32,565 nucleotides of DNA from Anabaena sp. UHCC 0204. GTDB taxonomy: Bacteria; Cyanobacteriota; Cyanobacteriia; Cyanobacteriales; Nostocaceae. A program made the translations under genes and the position numbers. This document shows positions 30,004 through 32,565 of this stretch, piece by piece. Below the pieces are notes generated by a model. It worked only from the letters and a program-made list of their open reading frames with translations. It made no database searches and was not told the origin of the DNA. The stretch covers positions 165,821 through 198,385 of the forward strand of contig NZ_VIKW01000009.1 of assembly GCF_009711975.1 (NCBI RefSeq), read 5' to 3'. Position 1 is the first letter of the stretch. Each line of letters starts with the position of its first letter.

Positions 30004-30033
30004 TGTAGAGACGTTCCATGGAACGTCTCTACA
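30004..30033. repeat. 30-bp perfect palindrome after the cadherin/RTX gene
   Basis: TGTAGAGACGTTCCA is followed directly by its exact reverse complement. The sequence is a well-known type of cyanobacterial dispersed palindrome (TGTAGAGACG ends). It lies 26 bp beyond the stop codon of the next gene on the minus strand and could end or stabilise that transcript. Confidence 0.85.
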
Positions 30034-30059
30034 TTCTCAATCAGAGATATCTAATCCAC

Positions 30060-32565
30060 TTAAACAGAAATAAAGTTATTCTGTGTCAGTGTAGTAGTAT
30101 CAAACCCGGTCAATATGCCTAAAGTTTGATTACCGATGCGAATCTCATCACCAGAGAAGGACAACTGATTGAAATTCAAGCCAGACAAGCCGATTTTATC
30201 GCCCTGACCTAAACTAAAATCAGTGATTTTATCTCTACCTGCGGCTTTCTGGAAGACGAAGATATCGCTACCAGTACCACCAGTCAGGATGTCATCTCCC
30301 TTGCCACCATTAAGGAAGTCATTACCCGCACCGCCATAAAGTTTGTCTTCACCGTTACCACCTAAAAGGGTGTCGTTACCGTCACCGCCATAAAGTTTGT
30401 CTTCACCGTTATCACCTTCGAGATGGTCGTTACCAGCCTCACCATAGAGGAAGTCATTGCTGTTACCGCCATAAAGTTGATCGTTACCAGCACCACCATA
30501 GAGTATGTCATCGCCATTGCCACCAACAAGGTTGTCGTTACCAGCATTGCCGAAGACACTATCATCACCATTGAGTGCGTTAATGATGTCGTTGCCGAGT
30601 GTACCGTTAATAACGTCATCTTTGTTAGTACCGTTGAGGTTAACCCCGACAGCTACTGTTACCATGCCTAAATCAGTGCCACCATTGCCATCGCTGACGG
30701 TATAGCTAAAGCTGCCATCGCCACTAAAACCAGTGGTGGGAGTAAAGACGACATCGCCACTGCTATTGATAGTTACGCTACCGTTAACACTGTTGCTGAC
30801 AGCAGAGATACTTAAAGTAGGACTATCTACATCGGTATCGTTGGCTAACAGGTCGCCAGATAGCAAGGTCAATGGTGTATTTTGATTGGCACTAAAAGAG
30901 TCATCACCAGCTACAGGTGCATCGTTGACAGGAGTTACTGTTAGGTTAAAAGTATTGTCAACAGTGGCATTGCTGCTGTCAGTCGCGGTAACTTTGATGC
31001 TAATTGTGCCGTTATCTGGGTCGTCGGGTGTGCCACTAAAGGTATTGGTAGCAGCGTTGAAGGTTAACCAGGTAGGTAAGGGGTTGCTGTTAGCGAGGGT
31101 GGCAGTGTAAGTTAAGCTGTCACCTGCATCAACATCGGCAAAGGTATTGGCGGGAAGGGTAAAGCTGAAGAAACCATCTTCTAGAGTGGTTTGGTTTGCG
31201 ATCGCATTTGCTACTATTGGTGCATCATTAACTGGAGTGACAGAGAAAGTCTGAGTTTGACCAGTTAAGGTATCTGTTCCATCACTTACACCGTAGGAAA
31301 GATTAACTACACCATTAAAGTTGAGGGTTGGGGTGAAGGTATAAGTGCCATTATTGTTGTTGACTAATGCACCATTGTTGGCAGTTAAGTTGACAACAGA
31401 GAGGGTATCACCAGCATCTACATCACTGAAACCTGCTAACAAGTTAGCAGCATTAATGATAATGGCTGTATCTTCAGCAGTATTGCCTAAAGTTGCTGTA
31501 GGTGAACCCACAGGTGCATCATTAACCGCAGTCACAGAGAAAGTCTGAGTTTGTCCAGCTAAGGTTACTGTACCATCACTCACACCGTAGGAAAGATTAA
31601 CAGCACCATTAAAGTTAGCAGTTGGGGTGAAGGTATAAGTACCATCATTGTTGTTGACTAATGCACCGTTATCAGCAGTTAAGTTCACAACAGAGAGAGT
31701 ATCACCAGCATCTACATCACTGAAACCTGCTAATAAGTTAGCTGCTGTAATCGTGATAGCTGTATCTTCAGCAGTGTTGCTTAAAGTTGCTGTGGGTGAA
31801 CCTGTGGGAGCATCATTAACAGCAGTGACAGAGAAACTCTGATATTGTATGTCTGATGTATCTGTACCATCAGTGACTCTATATTTGAGTAGGACATCAC
31901 CATTAAAGTTAGCATCAGGAGTGAAGGTATAAGTCCCATCACTGTTGTCTACCAATACACCATTATCAGCAGTGAAGTTGACAACAGAGAGGGTATCACC
32001 ATCTACATCACTGAAACCTGCTAACAAGTCAGCAGCATTGATGGTAATGGCTGTATCTTCAGCAGTGTTGCTTAATGTCGCAGTGGGTGAACCTGTGAGT
32101 GCATCATTAACAGGAGTGACAGAGAAAGTCTGAGTTTGTCCGTTTAATGTATCTGTACCATCACTCACACCGTAGGAAAGGGTGACAGTACCGTTAAAGT
32201 TGGCAGTTGGGGTGAAGGTATAAGTTCCATTATTGTTGTCTACCAATACACCGTTATCAGCAGTTAAGTTCACAACGGAAATGGTATCACCTTCTACATC
32301 ACTGAACCTTGTTAACAAGTCAGCCGCATTGATGATAATGGCTGTATCTTCAGCAGTGTTGCTTAAAGTAGTAACGGCTATATTCTCGAAGAATACGATA
32401 GAGCCAACCTGATTCCCCACAAAAGCATCTAAGTCCCCATCATGATCAATATCGGCAAAGGTGGGTGCAGAAGAAACCCCCACCCACGTCAAACCGAAGG
32501 GGTTGGTGGCTTCCAGGGCGAAGGTAGGTGCAGTAGCAGTTCCCGTGTTGCGGAAGAACAGGGTA
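30060..32565 (-). CDS. Giant adhesin-like protein: FG-GAP, cadherin-like repeats and C-terminal RTX (5' part outside the window)
   Basis: The C-terminal 834 residues are visible and the frame stays open to the right edge, where FG-GAP/VCBS-like sequence (LFFRNTGTATAPTF, FADIDHDGDLDAFVGN) continues. Next come four cadherin-like domains of about 97 residues (TLSNTAEDTAITINAADLLAGF...TYTFTP...QTFSV). A He-PIG/dystroglycan-type cadherin domain follows (TLEDGFFSFTLPANTF...FSGTPDD), then another cadherin-like unit (DDSFSANQNTPLTL...FSYTVSDGNGG). An RTX array with GGxGNDxLYGG units and a C-terminal export-type end complete it. The protein is likely a calcium-stiffened surface or matrix adhesin exported by a type I system (inference). 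A TTG at 32492 is not the real start, because upstream sequence encodes the same domain. Confidence 0.85.
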   Translation of the reverse strand, partial: TLFFRNTGTATAPTFALEATNPFGLTWVGVSSAPTFADIDHDGDLDAFVGNQVGSIVFFENIAVTTLSNTAEDTAIIINAADLLTRFSDVEGDTISVVNLTADNGVLVDNNNGTYTFTPTANFNGTVTLSYGVSDGTDTLNGQTQTFSVTPVNDALTGSPTATLSNTAEDTAITINAADLLAGFSDVDGDTLSVVNFTADNGVLVDNSDGTYTFTPDANFNGDVLLKYRVTDGTDTSDIQYQSFSVTAVNDAPTGSPTATLSNTAEDTAITITAANLLAGFSDVDAGDTLSVVNLTADNGALVNNNDGTYTFTPTANFNGAVNLSYGVSDGTVTLAGQTQTFSVTAVNDAPVGSPTATLGNTAEDTAIIINAANLLAGFSDVDAGDTLSVVNLTANNGALVNNNNGTYTFTPTLNFNGVVNLSYGVSDGTDTLTGQTQTFSVTPVNDAPIVANAIANQTTLEDGFFSFTLPANTFADVDAGDSLTYTATLANSNPLPTWLTFNAATNTFSGTPDDPDNGTISIKVTATDSSNATVDNTFNLTVTPVNDAPVAGDDSFSANQNTPLTLLSGDLLANDTDVDSPTLSISAVSNSVNGSVTINSSGDVVFTPTTGFSGDGSFSYTVSDGNGGTDLGMVTVAVGVNLNGTNKDDVINGTLGNDIINALNGDDSVFGNAGNDNLVGGNGDDILYGGAGNDQLYGGNSNDFLYGEAGNDHLEGDNGEDKLYGGDGNDTLLGGNGEDKLYGGAGNDFLNGGKGDDILTGGTGSDIFVFQKAAGRDKITDFSLGQGDKIGLSGLNFNQLSFSGDEIRIGNQTLGILTGFDTTTLTQNNFISV
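31222..32370 (-). repeat. Four ~294-bp tandem repeats encoding cadherin-like domains
   Basis: GCATCATTAAC followed by a GTCACAGAGAAA-like string starts at 31222, 31516, 31810 and 32101, giving periods of 294, 294 and 291 bp. Units are highly alike at DNA level, so recent duplication or homogenisation is likely. Confidence 0.85.

Noticed and set aside
30362-31842. Several 60- to 85-codon frames within the cadherin/RTX gene
   Set aside because: They repeat with the DNA period and are low-complexity shadows of the tandem repeats.

Overview
The window is cyanobacterial chromosome, most likely from a filamentous Nostocales species (Anabaena/Dolichospermum/Nostoc type). The evidence is frequent HIP1 octamers (GCGATCGC), genes restricted to oxygenic phototrophs (Ycf66, Ycf35, NdhO), the fused arginine dihydrolase/ornithine cyclodeaminase AgrE, and short tandem heptamer/octamer repeats (STRR). 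I saw no rRNA, tRNA, CRISPR array, intact insertion sequence or prophage.

Layout. 0-6 kb: core genes (P-loop/DRTGG protein, ycf66, gnd, and a DUF2997-ycf35-ferredoxin operon), with an orphan antitoxin at 253-465 next to a MITE-like element. 6-8.7 kb: STRR, a second MITE-like element, a WD40 protein and a clear terminator. 8.7-12.2 kb: an AT-rich accessory block with a Uma2-type nuclease and a two-gene unit of a GNAT-PIN multidomain protein plus an ASCH/PUA-like protein. 12.4-14.5 kb: agrE. 14.9-17.3 kb: a solitary AT-rich gene fusing an HsdR-N-type nuclease domain to a P-loop NTPase. 17.5-24.1 kb: a toxin-antitoxin zone interrupted only by ndhO and mdh. It holds an RHH protein, parD with an 18-codon toxin stub, an intact DUF433/DUF5615 pair, a Fic protein, and another antitoxin with a 14-codon toxin stub, among dispersed repeats. 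24.2-27.6 kb: core genes, an overlapping dnaJ-tusA-rsgA operon and cysC. 27.7-32.6 kb: two large RTX/adhesin-type proteins, the second entering from beyond the right edge.

Working together. gnd and mdh belong to central carbon metabolism, agrE to arginine/cyanophycin nitrogen release, ndhO to the NDH-1 complex and cysC to sulfate assimilation. HIP1 sites are common in these core genes. I found none in about 7.9-12.4 kb, 14.6-17.8 kb and 19.9-24.8 kb, which are the accessory blocks. The best candidates for undescribed biology are the GNAT-PIN/ASCH pair, the nuclease-NTPase fusion, and the repeated loss of toxins behind retained antitoxins with the ATGA junctions still present.
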